Shown here piece by piece: positions 50,774-63,579 of a stretch of 64,000 nt of DNA. Below the pieces are notes generated by a model, which had not been told where the DNA came from, did no database searches, and saw only the letters and a list, made by a program, of their open reading frames with translations. How positions within the stretch are numbered: the first letter of the stretch is position 1; every line of letters begins with the position of its first letter. The stretch is from CAZJFH01 sp964545205 (GTDB lineage: Bacteria; Pseudomonadota; Alphaproteobacteria; Rhodospirillales; Magnetospirillaceae): NCBI GenBank assembly GCA_964545205.1, contig CAZJFH010000009.1, positions 1 to 64,000 on the forward strand, in the 5' to 3' direction. Position numbers and translations under genes: made by a program.

Positions 50774-52396
50774 CTACAGCTTCTTCGCCATCTCGCGCAG
50801 GACGTACTTCTGCACCTTGCCGGTCGAGGTCTTGGGCAGGTCGGCGAACACCACCGTGCGCGGGCATTTGTAGTGGGCCAGGCGGTCGCGGCAGAAGGCG
50901 ATCACCTCGGCCTCGGTCAGGTCGTGGCCGGGCTTCAGCGTGACGAAGGCGCAGGGCGTCTCGCCCCATTTCTCGTCGGGGCGCGCCACCACCGCGGCCT
51001 CCATCACCGCCGGGTGCTGGTAGAGCACGCCCTCGACCTCGATCGTCGAGATGTTCTCGCCGCCCGAGATGATGATGTCCTTCGAGCGGTCCTTGAGCTC
51101 GATGTAGCCGTCGGCGTGCCAGACCCCGAGGTCGCCGGTGTGGAACCAGCCGCCGCGGAACGCCTCCTCGGTGGCCTTGGGGTTCTTGAGATAGCCCTTC
51201 ATCGTGATGTTGCCGCGGAAGAACACCTCGCCCATCGTGGCGCCGTCCTTCGGCACCGGCTCCAGCGTCCGGGCGTCGGCGATCATCAGCCCGTCCTGGA
51301 CGACGTAGCGCACGCCCTGGCGCGATTTCAGCCGCGCCCGCTCCTCGACCGGCAAGTCGTCCCATTCGCCGTGCCAGGCGCAGACGGTGGCCGGGCCGTA
51401 GACCTCGGTCAGGCCGTAGACATGGGTGACGTCGAAGCCCTGCTCCTCGATGCGCGCCAGCACGGCGGCCGGCGGCGGCGCCGCGGCGGTCATGATCTTG
51501 ACCGTGTGCGGCAGGTCGCGGCGCTCGGCGTCGGTGGCGTTGATGATCATGCCGAGCACGATCGGCGCGCCGCACAGATGGGTGACGCCGTGCTCGGCGA
51601 TGGCGTCGTAGATCGCCTTGGCCTCGACCCGGCGCAGGCAGACATGGGTGCCGACCATCGCGGTCACCGTCCACGGGAAGCACCAGCCGTTGCAGTGGAA
51701 CATCGGCAGCGTCCACAGATAGGCCGGATGGTGCGGCAGCGCCCAGGTCAGCACGTTGCCGACCGCGTTCATGTAGGCGCCGCGGTGGTGGTAGACGACG
51801 CCCTTGGGGTTGCCGGTGGTGCCCGAGGTGTAGTTCAGCGAGATCGCGTCCCACTCGTCGGCCGGGCCGGCCCAGGCGTAGTCGGGATCGCCGGTCTCGA
51901 GGAAGGCCTCGTAGGTGGTCTCGCCGATCAGCCGGCCGCCCTTGGCCAGGGGATCGTCGATGTCGATCACCACCGGCCTGGTCTCCATCTTCGCCAGCGC
52001 CGCGTCGATGACGTCGGCGAATTCGCGGTCGGTGATCAGCACCTTGGTCTCGGAGTGCCGCAGGATGAAGGCGATGGCCTCGGCGTCGAGGCGGATGTTG
52101 AGCGCGTTGAGCACGGCGCCGCACATCGGCACGCCGAAATGCGCCTCGAAGATCGCCGGAATGTTGGGCGCCATCACCGCGACGGTGTCGCCCTTGCCGA
52201 TGCCGCGTCGGCTCAGCGCCGAGGCCAGGCGGCGGGCGCGGGCGTAGGAGTCCTTCCAGGTGAAGCGCTGTGGCCCGTGGATCACCGAGACGCGGTCGGG
52301 AAAGGTGCTCGCCGCGCGCTCCAGGAACGACAGCGGCGACAGCGGCACGAAATTGGCGGCGGTCTTGTCGAGATCGGTCTCGTACGGATTGGCCAT
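50774..52396 (-). CDS. Acyl-CoA synthetase (AMP-forming)
   Basis: A 540-residue ANL-family ligase with YTSGTTGNPKG near 190-200, YGLTEVYGP, GWFHTGDLGV, the hinge RSKDIIISGGENIS and the C-terminal lysine in PKTSTGKVQKY. It belongs to the medium/short-chain acyl-CoA synthetase group; the acid used cannot be told. Its 3' end is the source or relative of the copies found in the tandem repeat just downstream on the minus strand. Confidence 0.9.
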   Translation of the reverse strand: MANPYETDLDKTAANFVPLSPLSFLERAASTFPDRVSVIHGPQRFTWKDSYARARRLASALSRRGIGKGDTVAVMAPNIPAIFEAHFGVPMCGAVLNALNIRLDAEAIAFILRHSETKVLITDREFADVIDAALAKMETRPVVIDIDDPLAKGGRLIGETTYEAFLETGDPDYAWAGPADEWDAISLNYTSGTTGNPKGVVYHHRGAYMNAVGNVLTWALPHHPAYLWTLPMFHCNGWCFPWTVTAMVGTHVCLRRVEAKAIYDAIAEHGVTHLCGAPIVLGMIINATDAERRDLPHTVKIMTAAAPPPAAVLARIEEQGFDVTHVYGLTEVYGPATVCAWHGEWDDLPVEERARLKSRQGVRYVVQDGLMIADARTLEPVPKDGATMGEVFFRGNITMKGYLKNPKATEEAFRGGWFHTGDLGVWHADGYIELKDRSKDIIISGGENISTIEVEGVLYQHPAVMEAAVVARPDEKWGETPCAFVTLKPGHDLTEAEVIAFCRDRLAHYKCPRTVVFADLPKTSTGKVQKYVLREMAKKL

Positions 52397-52471
52397 GGCG
52401 TCCCCCGGGCTCTTCTCTTGCGTCCGGGGAGGATGCGACGGCGGCGGCGCCGTTGCAAGCCGGGCTTCGAG

Positions 52472-52681
52472 CTATCCGCCCAGCGCGCGCACCAGCACCA
52501 GCAGCCCCAGGATCGCCACCGCCACCGCCTGGGTGGCGACGCGCAGGTTCATCAGGCGATTCGAATGTTTGGCGTTGAATTCGCCGCCGCGCGAGAACGC
52601 GAACACGCCGGTGATCAAGACGCCGAGCACCGCCAGCATGGCGATCATCAGCATCACGGAGAGGATGTTGGTCAACATCAT
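52472..52681 (-). CDS. Twin-transmembrane HIG1-like protein
   Basis: A 69-residue protein with two membrane helices (about 1-25 and 48-66) and a short basic loop with FSRGGEFNAKHSNRLMNLR. This pattern is the bacterial HIG1-domain type protein linked to respiratory supercomplexes in other organisms. Start at the ATG pair 52681/52678 is chosen over the longer frame, whose N-terminus is not membrane-protein-like. Confidence 0.78.
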   Translation of the reverse strand: MMLTNILSVMLMIAMLAVLGVLITGVFAFSRGGEFNAKHSNRLMNLRVATQAVAVAILGLLVLVRALGG

Positions 52682-52873
52682 TCCAACATACGCCGCTCGG
52701 CCGCCGATTTCATCGCCTATCCGAGCAACCCCTGCCATCCGAATGCCTTGACACGGCACTACGTCCGGGTAGGGTTCTTGACGGTAACGTCAACAGGTCG
52801 CGTGGTATTTTCCGCATGACAGGCCGATTCCGGCGCCTTGGCGGCGCCCCCGACGACAACGTCTGAGGCGTCG

Positions 52874-53788
<915 letters not shown>

Positions 53789-53789
53789 G

Positions 53790-56687
<2,898 letters not shown>

Positions 56688-56691
<4 letters not shown>

Positions 56692-57044
56692 TGGATCTCA
56701 TCGGCTCGACCGTCCAAGGCTTCGTCGTCATCACCCTGGTGCTGATGGCCGGCTGCGCCTTCATGACCGGCCAGGCGGTGGCCGAGACCTGGCGGCCGCG
56801 CTGGCAGACGGCCTTCTACGTGCTGCTGCTGGGGCTCGCCGACCGTTTCCTGAGTTTCGCCATGTTCGACGGCGAGCTCCTGAACCCCGTCGGCTACGTC
56901 GTCGACACCGCCATCCTGATGGCCGTCGGCGTGGCCGCCGACCGGGCGACCCGCGCCCGCAAGATGGCCAACCAGTACCCGTGGCTGTACGAGCGCGTCG
57001 GCCTGTTCGGCTGGCGTGAGCGCGGCGGCGGCGGCACGACCTAA
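56688..57044 (+). CDS. DUF6867-type small membrane protein of the liv operon
   Basis: A 118-residue protein with three membrane helices (about 10-28, 41-58, 70-85) and a C-terminal ANQYPWLYERVGLFGWRER. Small proteins of this kind lie in liv operons of alphaproteobacteria; the name DUF6867 is from memory. ATG at 56688 overlaps the livF stop; the next codon is also ATG. Probably an accessory subunit of the importer. Confidence 0.75.
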
Positions 57045-57127
57045 GTCGTGAATCGACTCGGCTCGATTCGCTGCTACAGTGATGCTTCGAAAAACGCTTT
57101 AAAATCAATGGCAGGAGGGTCACAGGA

Positions 57128-58237
57128 ATGTACGGACTCAAGTCGACCTTGCTGGCCGCCGCGGCGGCCGCCGTTCTGTTCGCCGGACCGGCCGCGAGGG
57201 CCGACATTCCGATCGCCGTCGTCGGGCCGATGACCGGCGCCGTCGCGTCCTTCGGCGAGCAGATGAAGCGCGGCGCCGAGAAGGCGGTCGCCGACATCAA
57301 CGCCGCCGGCGGCGTCATGGGCGAGAAGCTCAAGCTGTTCGTCGGCGACGACGCCTGCGATCCGAAGCAGGCGGTCTCGGTCGCCAACGACATGGCCGCG
57401 CAGGGCGTCAAGCTGATCGCCGGCCACTTCTGCTCGGGCTCGTCGATCCCGGCATCCGACGTCTATCTCGAGAACAACATCCTGCAGATCTCGCCGGCCT
57501 CGACCAATCCGAAGCTGACCGACCGCGGCTACTTCAACGTCTTCCGCACCTGCGGCCGCGACGACCAGCAGGGCGTGGTCGCCGGCAACTACATCGCCGA
57601 GAACTTCAAGGGCAAGAAGGTCGCCATCGTCCACGACAAGCAGGCCTATTCCAAGGGCCTCGCCGACGAGACCAAGAAGACCCTGAACAGCCTCGGCATC
57701 GAGGAGACGATGTACGAGGCGATCACCGCCGGCGAGAAGGACTACTCGGCGCTGGTCTCGAAGATGAAGCAGGCCGGCATCGACATCATCTTCTACGGCG
57801 GCTATCACCCCGAGGCCGGGCTGATCGTGCGCCAGATGCGCGAGCAGGGCATGACCGCGCCGCTGATGGGCGGCGACGCCCTGGTCGGCCAGGAGTTCTG
57901 GGCCATCACCGGCCCGGCCGGCGAGGGCACGCTGATGACCTTCAGCCCCGACCCGCGCAAGAACCCCGAGAACGCCGAACTGGTGAAGTGGTTCAAGGAC
58001 CAGGGCTACGAGCCCGAGGGCTACACCCTCTACACCTACGGCACCATCCAGGCCTGGAAGCAGGCGGTGGAGAAGGCCAAGACCACCGACACCCAGAAGG
58101 TCGCGGCGGCGCTCAAGGACGGCGAGTTCGACACCGTGCTGGGCAATATCGGCTTCGACGGCAAGGGCGACGTCACCGCCCCCGGCTACGTCGTCTACGT
58201 CTGGAAGGACGGCAATTACGACTACGTGCAGAAGTAG
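57128..58237 (+). CDS. Branched-chain amino acid ABC transporter substrate-binding protein
   Basis: A 369-residue periplasmic binding protein of the LivJ/LivK type with a Sec signal peptide (cleavage after ARA near residue 25). The mature part opens IPIAVVGPMTGAVASFGEQMKRG and has ISPASTNPKLTDRGYFNVFRTCGRDDQQG and the C-terminal YVVYVWKDGNYDYVQ. An AGGAGG site lies upstream of ATG at 57128. An 83-bp gap with a small inverted repeat (57050-57069) separates it from the membrane genes, so it may be expressed more strongly. A palindrome follows. Confidence 0.94.
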   Translation: MYGLKSTLLAAAAAAVLFAGPAARADIPIAVVGPMTGAVASFGEQMKRGAEKAVADINAAGGVMGEKLKLFVGDDACDPKQAVSVANDMAAQGVKLIAGHFCSGSSIPASDVYLENNILQISPASTNPKLTDRGYFNVFRTCGRDDQQGVVAGNYIAENFKGKKVAIVHDKQAYSKGLADETKKTLNSLGIEETMYEAITAGEKDYSALVSKMKQAGIDIIFYGGYHPEAGLIVRQMREQGMTAPLMGGDALVGQEFWAITGPAGEGTLMTFSPDPRKNPENAELVKWFKDQGYEPEGYTLYTYGTIQAWKQAVEKAKTTDTQKVAAALKDGEFDTVLGNIGFDGKGDVTAPGYVVYVWKDGNYDYVQK

Positions 58238-58246
58238 GCGGTCCGA

Positions 58247-58276
58247 CCTCCCTCTCCCGCTCGCGGGAGAGGGAGG
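58247..58276. repeat. GC-rich palindrome between binding protein and purH
   Basis: A 14-bp perfect stem with loop TC, no T run. The same class as 38905-38989 and 41281-41308. It may attenuate or stabilise the upstream message. Confidence 0.7.
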
Positions 58277-58353
58277 GGCTCCGGGTGGTTTCTCGGCCTG
58301 CCATATCGTGCTATATCCCGCGGCCTGATCCACCGCCCGCCAGGAGCCGCCCG

Positions 58354-59931
58354 ATGTCCGACGCCGCCATTCGCCGCGCGCTGTTCTCCGTTTCCGACAA
58401 GACCGGTCTCGTCGAGTTCGCCAAGTTCCTCTCGGGGCGCGGCGTCGAGATCCTGTCGACGGGCGGCACCGCCAAGGCGATGCGCGACGCCGGCGTGCCG
58501 GTCAAGGACGTCTCCGAGCACACCGGCTTTCCCGAGATGCTCGACGGCCGCGTCAAGACCCTGCATCCGCTGGTCCATGGCGGGCTGCTCGGCATCCGCG
58601 GCAACGCCGAGCACGAGAAGGCGATGGCCGCGCACGGCATCGCGCCGATCGACCTGCTGGTCGTCAACCTCTATCCGTTCGAGGCGACGGTGGCCAAGGG
58701 TGCCGCCTTCGACGACTGCATCGAGAACATCGACATCGGCGGCCCGGCGCTGATCCGCGCCGCCGCCAAGAACCACGACGGCGTCACCGTCGTCGTCGAC
58801 GTCGCCGACTACCAGGCGGTGATGGACGAGATGACGGCCAGGGACGGAAAGACCAGCATCGAGCTGCGCCGCCGCCTCGCCGCCACCGCCTACGCCCGTA
58901 CCGGCGCCTACGACGCCGCGATCAGCCAGTGGTTCGCGACCCAGATCGGCGACGACTTCCCGCGCCGCATCGCCGTCGGCGCCGAGTTGCGCCAGACCCT
59001 GCGCTACGGCGAGAACCCGCACCAGAAGGCGGCGTTCTACGTCACCGGCGAGGCGCGGCCCGGCGTCGCCACCGCGACCCAGCTCCAGGGCAAGGAGCTG
59101 TCGTTCAACAACCTCAACGACACCGACGCCGCCTTCGAGCTGGCGGCCGAGTTCGACGAGCCGGCGGTCGCCATCATCAAGCACGCCAATCCCTGCGGCG
59201 CCGCCGTCGGTCCCGACCTCAAGAGCGCCTATCTGCGCGCCCTGGCCTGCGACCCGGTCAGCGCGTTCGGCGGCATCATCGCCGTCAACCGCCGCCTCGA
59301 CGCCGCCGCCGCCGAGGAGATGGCGAAGATCTTCACCGAGGTGGTGATCGCGCCCGAGGTCGACGACGCGGCCAGGGCGATCTTCGCCGCCAAGAAGAAC
59401 CTGCGGCTGTTGGTCACCGGCGGCATGCCGGTGCCGACGATGCCCGGCATGACCCTGCGCTCGGTCGCCGGCGGCTATCTGCTGCAGACCCGCGACAACG
59501 GCCGCGTCACCAAGGAGGAGCTGAAGGTCGTCACCAAGCGCCAGCCGACCGAGCAGGAACTGCGCGACATGCTGATCGCCTTCCGCATCTGCAAGCACGT
59601 CAAGTCGAACGCCATCATCTACGTCAAGGACGGCGCCACGGTGGGCATCGGCGCCGGCCAGATGAGCCGCGTCGATTCCGCGCGCATCGCCTCGTGGAAG
59701 TCGGCCGAGGCGGCCAAGGCGGCCGGCGAGAGCCAGCCCGGCACGATCGGCTCGGTCGTCGCCTCCGACGCCTTCTTCCCCTTCGCCGACGGCCTGCTGT
59801 CGGCGGCCGAGGCCGGCGCCACCGCCGTCATCCAGCCCGGCGGCTCGGTGCGCGACGACGAGGTGATCAAGGCCGCCGACGAGAAGGGCCTGGCGATGGT
59901 GCTGACCGGGATGCGTCACTTCCGCCACTGA
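58354..59931 (+). CDS. purH: Bifunctional AICAR transformylase/IMP cyclohydrolase
   Basis: A 525-residue PurH that does the last two steps of IMP synthesis. The N-terminal cyclohydrolase has RALFSVSDKTGLVEFA, DISTGGTA-like and HPLVHGGLL; the transformylase has LRYGENPHQKAAFY, IIKHANPCGAA and VGIGAGQMSRVDS. AGGAG lies upstream of ATG at 58354. Confidence 0.97.
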   Translation: MSDAAIRRALFSVSDKTGLVEFAKFLSGRGVEILSTGGTAKAMRDAGVPVKDVSEHTGFPEMLDGRVKTLHPLVHGGLLGIRGNAEHEKAMAAHGIAPIDLLVVNLYPFEATVAKGAAFDDCIENIDIGGPALIRAAAKNHDGVTVVVDVADYQAVMDEMTARDGKTSIELRRRLAATAYARTGAYDAAISQWFATQIGDDFPRRIAVGAELRQTLRYGENPHQKAAFYVTGEARPGVATATQLQGKELSFNNLNDTDAAFELAAEFDEPAVAIIKHANPCGAAVGPDLKSAYLRALACDPVSAFGGIIAVNRRLDAAAAEEMAKIFTEVVIAPEVDDAARAIFAAKKNLRLLVTGGMPVPTMPGMTLRSVAGGYLLQTRDNGRVTKEELKVVTKRQPTEQELRDMLIAFRICKHVKSNAIIYVKDGATVGIGAGQMSRVDSARIASWKSAEAAKAAGESQPGTIGSVVASDAFFPFADGLLSAAEAGATAVIQPGGSVRDDEVIKAADEKGLAMVLTGMRHFRH

Positions 59932-60011
59932 CCATCGCCATACGCGCTTTTCTTTTGTAATTCGCACGTGTTGCGCTACCCTCTCTCTCAAAAGCATAAT
60001 GGGAGGGAGCG

Positions 60012-61136
60012 ATGCGCCACGTTCTGGCGAGTGCGCTGCTGCTGACCGTCGCGCTGACGGGCTGCGAGGCGAACAAGGAAACCTTCATCCTGGAGAGGCT
60101 CGGCGACGGCGTCGACGGCTATTCCGCCGGCGCCAAACAGCGCTTCGTCTGGCTGCCCGAGGTCAGCGTCCGCGAGTTGAAGCAGGACGGCGCCACCGCC
60201 GAGGCCCACATATACGAGCCACGCATCCGGCCGATCATCTGCGCCGAGCCCAGCCCCGACGCGCTGTCGGCGCTGGCCGCGCGGCTCAACCTGCGGCTGG
60301 ACGCGAGCAAGGGCGACATCGAGGCCGGCGCCGGCTTCGACCGTTCGGTCAGCGAGGCGGTGCAGAACCTGACCGAGCGCACCGAGATGATCCAGCTGCT
60401 GCGCGACGGCTATTATCGCGCTTGCGAGGGCTACGCCAACGGCATGATCGGCGAGTTCGGCTACGGCCTGATCCTCAACCAGCTCGATGACCTGATCCTG
60501 CGCATGAGCGCGGTTCAGGTGCTGGCCGAGCAGCGCCCGCTGCCCGCAAAGGAAGCCGACCGCCAGAAGCTGGCCAAGGCAGAGGCGGAGGAACGGGCCT
60601 TCGCGCTGGCCGAGAAATCCCACGACGCCGCCGTGTGGCGGCTGAAGAAAATCGATCTGGAGATCGAGAGCCTCGAGCGGGTGAGGCGCGACCTGCCCGC
60701 GAAGGACGAGGCCAGTCCGACGCAGAAGGCCCAGATCGAGCGCATCGAGGAAAACCTCGCCGCCCTTCGGGAGGAACAAAAGACGATCGACGGGGACCTG
60801 AAAACGTTCCGGAGCACGCTCGACTCGCTCGGCCAGCGCCTGGTGGCCGCGAAAACCGACGCCGCAACGGTTCCGGGCGAACTGCTGTCCTCGCAGGCGG
60901 TCGCCGCGATCGCCAAGCTGGTCGACGGCGTCAGCGAGACCAGCAAGAAGACCACCAAGGGCGCCTGCCTGATGTGGTTTTCGCAGCACCTTGGCATCCG
61001 TGCCAAGCATTCCCCCGACGAGCCGGCGCTCGCCACCTTCTGTCGCGCGGTGATCGCCGCCTCCGTTGCCGACGCGCAACTGCCCGGCTGGGCTCTGCCG
61101 CCCGAGCTCCGATATCCCCAGGAGTTGCGCAAATGA
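60012..61136 (+). CDS. Lipoprotein with coiled-coil region, unknown
   Basis: A 374-residue lipoprotein: signal peptide with lipobox ALTGC (Cys18). Residues about 170-290 are strongly helical and heptad-like (KLAKAEAEERAFALAEK, QIERIEENLAALREEQ), so a coiled coil in the periplasm. GGGAGGGAG lies just before ATG at 60012. It overlaps the membrane hydrolase gene by ATGA at 61133-61136, so the two are co-translated and probably work together at the envelope. No family is recognised. Confidence 0.75.
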   Translation: MRHVLASALLLTVALTGCEANKETFILERLGDGVDGYSAGAKQRFVWLPEVSVRELKQDGATAEAHIYEPRIRPIICAEPSPDALSALAARLNLRLDASKGDIEAGAGFDRSVSEAVQNLTERTEMIQLLRDGYYRACEGYANGMIGEFGYGLILNQLDDLILRMSAVQVLAEQRPLPAKEADRQKLAKAEAEERAFALAEKSHDAAVWRLKKIDLEIESLERVRRDLPAKDEASPTQKAQIERIEENLAALREEQKTIDGDLKTFRSTLDSLGQRLVAAKTDAATVPGELLSSQAVAAIAKLVDGVSETSKKTTKGACLMWFSQHLGIRAKHSPDEPALATFCRAVIAASVADAQLPGWALPPELRYPQELRK

Positions 61137-62743
61137 GCCCCGCACCGGAGAATGCCGCCGCCGACGCCGCGATCGAGCGCATCGGCGTGCTGATGGTCCA
61201 CGGCATCGGCGAACAGGGATGCTTCGAGCATCTGGAGAACGAGGTCCGCCACATCGTCCGGGCGATCCGCCGCGCGGTCCGCGAAAGCGAGGGCGAGGCG
61301 CGGGTGACCGTCCAGGTGCGCACCTCGCAGACCGCGGCCTATCACGCCGGTCAGGAGACCTGGCTGGCCGACCGCGAGGCGCCGATCTGGGTCGACGTCG
61401 TCCATACCGGCGACGGCCGCCGGCAGCGCATCGAGTTTCGCGAGGTATGGTGGGCGGATCTCGACGAGCAACAGCGCTTCGGCGCAAGGTTGAAGTTCTG
61501 GTTCTGGGGCTTGTCGATGTGGGGAACCAACATCAAGCACAAGCCCGAGAGCCGCAAACCCGGTGCCGGCGGCGTCCTGCCCGGATTCCTGCAGTCGATG
61601 GAACCGCCGAAGGTCGGCGCCGTCTCGGAGGGGGCGATCAAGCTGCACCTGTTCGCGGTCGCCGCGATGGCGCTGCTGGCCCTGATCACCGGCAAGGTCG
61701 TCAACTTCATCGGACGACGGCTCGGGATCGGCAGTCGGGCCGAGTCGGAACTGCTTGCCGCGTATCTCGGCGACGTCAAGCTGTATCAGCAGGACGAGCC
61801 GCGTGATCCGCCGCCGCTGATGGACATCGACAATCCGCCGCGGGTGGGCATCCGCCGCCGCGCCGTGCGGGCGATCTTCGACATGGCCGACGCCGCTTAC
61901 GATCGCTGGTACGTGCTGGCGCACAGCCTCGGTACCGTCGTCGCCTACAACGCCTTGACCGAGACCGGCCACGCGCTGCCCAACTATCTCGACGAGGAGC
62001 GCTGGCGATCGGCGCTCGGCGGCGGTTTCGCCGCGACGGACGGTGCCGGCCGGCCGCATGGCCCAGACGACGACATGATGCCGCCGCGCTGCGCATGGCT
62101 GGGGCCGAGCGACGTGATCTGCCGCGAGCGCCTGTTCGAGCACTTCCGCGGATTGCTGACCTACGGCTCGCCGCTCGACAAGTTTGCGACCCTGTTCCCG
62201 AAAATCGTGCCGCAGAACCGCGAGGCCGAAGTGTTTCGCCCGGGCACGCGCTGGATCAACGTCTGGGATCCCACCGATCCGGTCGCCGGCGCCCTCGATG
62301 CGTTTCCGGGCCCGGCCGATTCGTTCGGGCCGGTAGGCGGCGGCGTCGCAATCAGGCCCGACAATCTCTGCTACCGCGCCAGCGGCCTCGCCCTGGCGAG
62401 CCACATCAGGTACCTCGATTTCGATGCCGGCCGCGAAGAGCGACTGGTCGATCACGTCGCGGAATGGTTGCTGTCGGACGACTTCCCCGATCCGACGAGC
62501 GCCCACTGGCTGGGCAAAGACGACCCACGCATCGCGGCGCGCAAGCGCTCGCGTCTGCTGCAAGGCGCCGCGGCGGCCGTGCTGCTTCTTGCCCTGGTCG
62601 GCATGCTGCTGAGTGCCGTCTTGGCGCCCTGGTCCTCGGCGGGCGGGTGGCTGGTCTGGAGCGCAACTCTCGGCGCCGTGGTCGGCGGCGTCATCGTGGT
62701 GCTGGTGGCGGTCGCCGGGCTGCTCCGTCGCCCGGAGGATTAG
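61133..62743 (+). CDS. Membrane-anchored alpha/beta-hydrolase-fold protein
   Basis: A 536-residue protein with an N-terminal lipase-like VLMVHGIGEQ near 19-28, a membrane segment near 168-190, a nucleophile elbow AHSLG with Ser265, and two C-terminal membrane helices (about 478-500 and 505-530). The soluble domain between has DPTDPVAG near 380-387 carrying possible acid residues. The fold suggests an esterase or lipase held in the inner membrane. It overlaps the lipoprotein gene and the convergent SNase gene (53 bp). Confidence 0.75.
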   Translation: MSPAPENAAADAAIERIGVLMVHGIGEQGCFEHLENEVRHIVRAIRRAVRESEGEARVTVQVRTSQTAAYHAGQETWLADREAPIWVDVVHTGDGRRQRIEFREVWWADLDEQQRFGARLKFWFWGLSMWGTNIKHKPESRKPGAGGVLPGFLQSMEPPKVGAVSEGAIKLHLFAVAAMALLALITGKVVNFIGRRLGIGSRAESELLAAYLGDVKLYQQDEPRDPPPLMDIDNPPRVGIRRRAVRAIFDMADAAYDRWYVLAHSLGTVVAYNALTETGHALPNYLDEERWRSALGGGFAATDGAGRPHGPDDDMMPPRCAWLGPSDVICRERLFEHFRGLLTYGSPLDKFATLFPKIVPQNREAEVFRPGTRWINVWDPTDPVAGALDAFPGPADSFGPVGGGVAIRPDNLCYRASGLALASHIRYLDFDAGREERLVDHVAEWLLSDDFPDPTSAHWLGKDDPRIAARKRSRLLQGAAAAVLLLALVGMLLSAVLAPWSSAGGWLVWSATLGAVVGGVIVVLVAVAGLLRRPED

Positions 62744-63518
62744 GCGGAGTTCCCCCGACCACCTCGATCTGCTCGGGGTGGTCGAGGCGCAGCATCGGGC
62801 CGTTCCAGTCGCGCACCCAGCCGCGCAGCCGCACGGTGGCGCCCTTCAGCGCCAGCGGGTCGAAGCCGGCGGCGCGGAACGGACCCTGGTCCTCGGGGGC
62901 GATGGTGGCGCTGAAGTCGGTGCGCCAGTCGGGGCCGAAATTCAGGTAGGTGCGGCCGCGCAGCTTGGCGGCGTCGAGCACGCGCCCCTCGACGATGCGG
63001 AAGCCGTCGGCCGGCACGTCGTCGGCACCGAACACCCGAATCTCCGCGCCCAAGGCCCACAGGCCCCGCCCGGCCCGGCGCGCCTCGGCCTCCACGGCCA
63101 GCATCTCGGCGGCGCGGCCGGCGGCCTCGGGCAGCGTGCGCACCAGCGCCAGGCCCTCGCCGAGCAGCGCGCCCTGCAGCCACAGGCCGTCGTCGCGCGT
63201 CGCCTGGGCCAGCAGCCGGCCGTGACGGTCGCGCGGCGGCGGATCGGGCGTCAGCGCCAGCCGCCGGCCCGCCGCCAGCGCCCGCATCCGCGCCGCCGCG
63301 GCATCGGCGATGGCGCCGGCCCGCGGCCAGAACGGCGGCGCCGGAACGACGATGCCGGCCAGCCGCACGGTCTCGCCGTCGTCGAGGCGCACCGTCGTCG
63401 CGTCGAGCACCTCGCTCACCGCCCGCTGCGCCGCCGCCGGCGTCGCCGCCAGCAGCAGGGCCAGGCACACCGCCCGGAACGGCGCCTTCCCCACTTTCGA
63501 CCTCCGGTTCACTCGCAC
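62691..63518 (-). CDS. Secreted SNase-domain (thermonuclease-like) protein
   Basis: A 275-residue protein with a signal peptide (cleavage after AAAQ near 31) and a staphylococcal-nuclease fold (about 32-155: VLDATTVRLDDGETVRLAGIVVP, RDRHGRLLAQ, LVRTLPEAAGRAAEMLAVEAEARRAGRGLW). The usual Asp/Arg/Glu active residues are only partly present, so activity is uncertain. The C-terminal part (about 165-258) is an OB-like extension. It ends in a Pro-rich tail overlapping the hydrolase gene. Confidence 0.82.
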   Translation of the reverse strand: MRVNRRSKVGKAPFRAVCLALLLAATPAAAQRAVSEVLDATTVRLDDGETVRLAGIVVPAPPFWPRAGAIADAAAARMRALAAGRRLALTPDPPPRDRHGRLLAQATRDDGLWLQGALLGEGLALVRTLPEAAGRAAEMLAVEAEARRAGRGLWALGAEIRVFGADDVPADGFRIVEGRVLDAAKLRGRTYLNFGPDWRTDFSATIAPEDQGPFRAAGFDPLALKGATVRLRGWVRDWNGPMLRLDHPEQIEVVGGTPPNPPGDGAARRPPPAPR

Positions 63519-63579
63519 GGGCTATACCCCGCCGCAAACCTTGGGCCCATGTCAAGCGGATGGGAGCCGGAGCTTGCAT

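Noticed and set aside
50583..52124. Alternative 513-codon frame reaching into the tandem repeat
   Set aside because: It is an out-of-frame reading of the acyl-CoA synthetase; only its last residues, from the repeat copy, resemble the ligase end.
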